A stretch of 64,000 nucleotides of DNA from Bradyrhizobium diazoefficiens (GTDB lineage: Bacteria > Pseudomonadota > Alphaproteobacteria > Rhizobiales > Xanthobacteraceae), in contig NZ_CP067100.1 in assembly GCF_016616235.1 (NCBI RefSeq), forward strand, positions 6,569,001-6,633,000. The letters are read 5' to 3'. The notes below the pieces were generated by a model that did no database searches, was not told where the DNA came from, and saw only the letters and a list, made by a program, of their open reading frames with translations. The first letter of the stretch is position 1. Every line of letters begins with the position of its first letter. Positions 63,991-64,000 of the stretch are shown piece by piece. A program made the position numbers and the translations under genes.

Positions 63991-64000
63991 CGATCGGGCC

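Overview
The window looks like a stretch of the symbiosis island of a Bradyrhizobium-type nitrogen-fixing legume symbiont. It carries Nod-factor genes (nodC-nodB-nodA-nodY behind a nod box, with nodD facing away), an O2-responsive nifA followed by fixA, and a nearly complete rhizobial type III secretion system (T3SS: rhc/nol genes, ttsI, tts boxes, translocon, effectors). No tRNA, rRNA or CRISPR array was found. Between the gene blocks lie long gene-poor stretches with broken genes, as is usual in such islands.

Layout. 1-2900: the nod genes. The divergent nodD carries an apparent frameshift after about 28 codons. 3870-9000: a MerR/TipA-type regulator, a periplasmic amino-acid-type binding protein, an unknown secreted protein and a LuxR-type regulator with no LuxI partner. 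9000-20100: accessory DNA with a pair of P-loop ATPases, a transglutaminase-like cysteine protease, small proteins with strong hairpin terminators, and a QueD-like gene next to a decayed queE. 20200-23000: nifA and fixA, with a sigma-54 promoter in front of fixA and no intact fixR upstream. 24400-31900: a metabolic block (HisC-like aminotransferase, luciferase-like monooxygenase, dctA, cystathionine beta-lyase) and an outer-membrane beta-barrel. 33200-45900: nod box, ttsI, rhcC2 and a CpaD-like lipoprotein, then the convergent operon nolB-rhcJ-nolU-nolV-rhcN-y4yJ-rhcQRSTU, with rhcC1 divergent from it. 46000-64000: IS remnant, a giant SKWP-repeat effector, the rhcV-rhcD-nopA/nopC operon, nopX, and nopT at the right edge.

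How it fits together. Flavonoid-activated NodD (this copy looks broken, so presumably another copy) acts on nod boxes before nodYABC and before ttsI. TtsI then acts on tts boxes, four of which are visible, to switch on secretion and effector genes. NifA separately drives fixA under low oxygen.

Two things stand out as possibly undescribed. First, seven good copies and two decayed copies of a MerR-type promoter (19-nt spacer with a conserved ACGTNRCGTCAG-like core) are scattered over 28 kb. They lie ahead of the merR gene itself and several unrelated accessory genes, so they look like an island-encoded regulon. Second, the roughly 2460-residue SKWP effector joins 13 SKWP repeats to a segment with the DxDGD signature of double-psi-beta-barrel RNA polymerases and ends in a shikimate-kinase-like domain with altered active-site positions.
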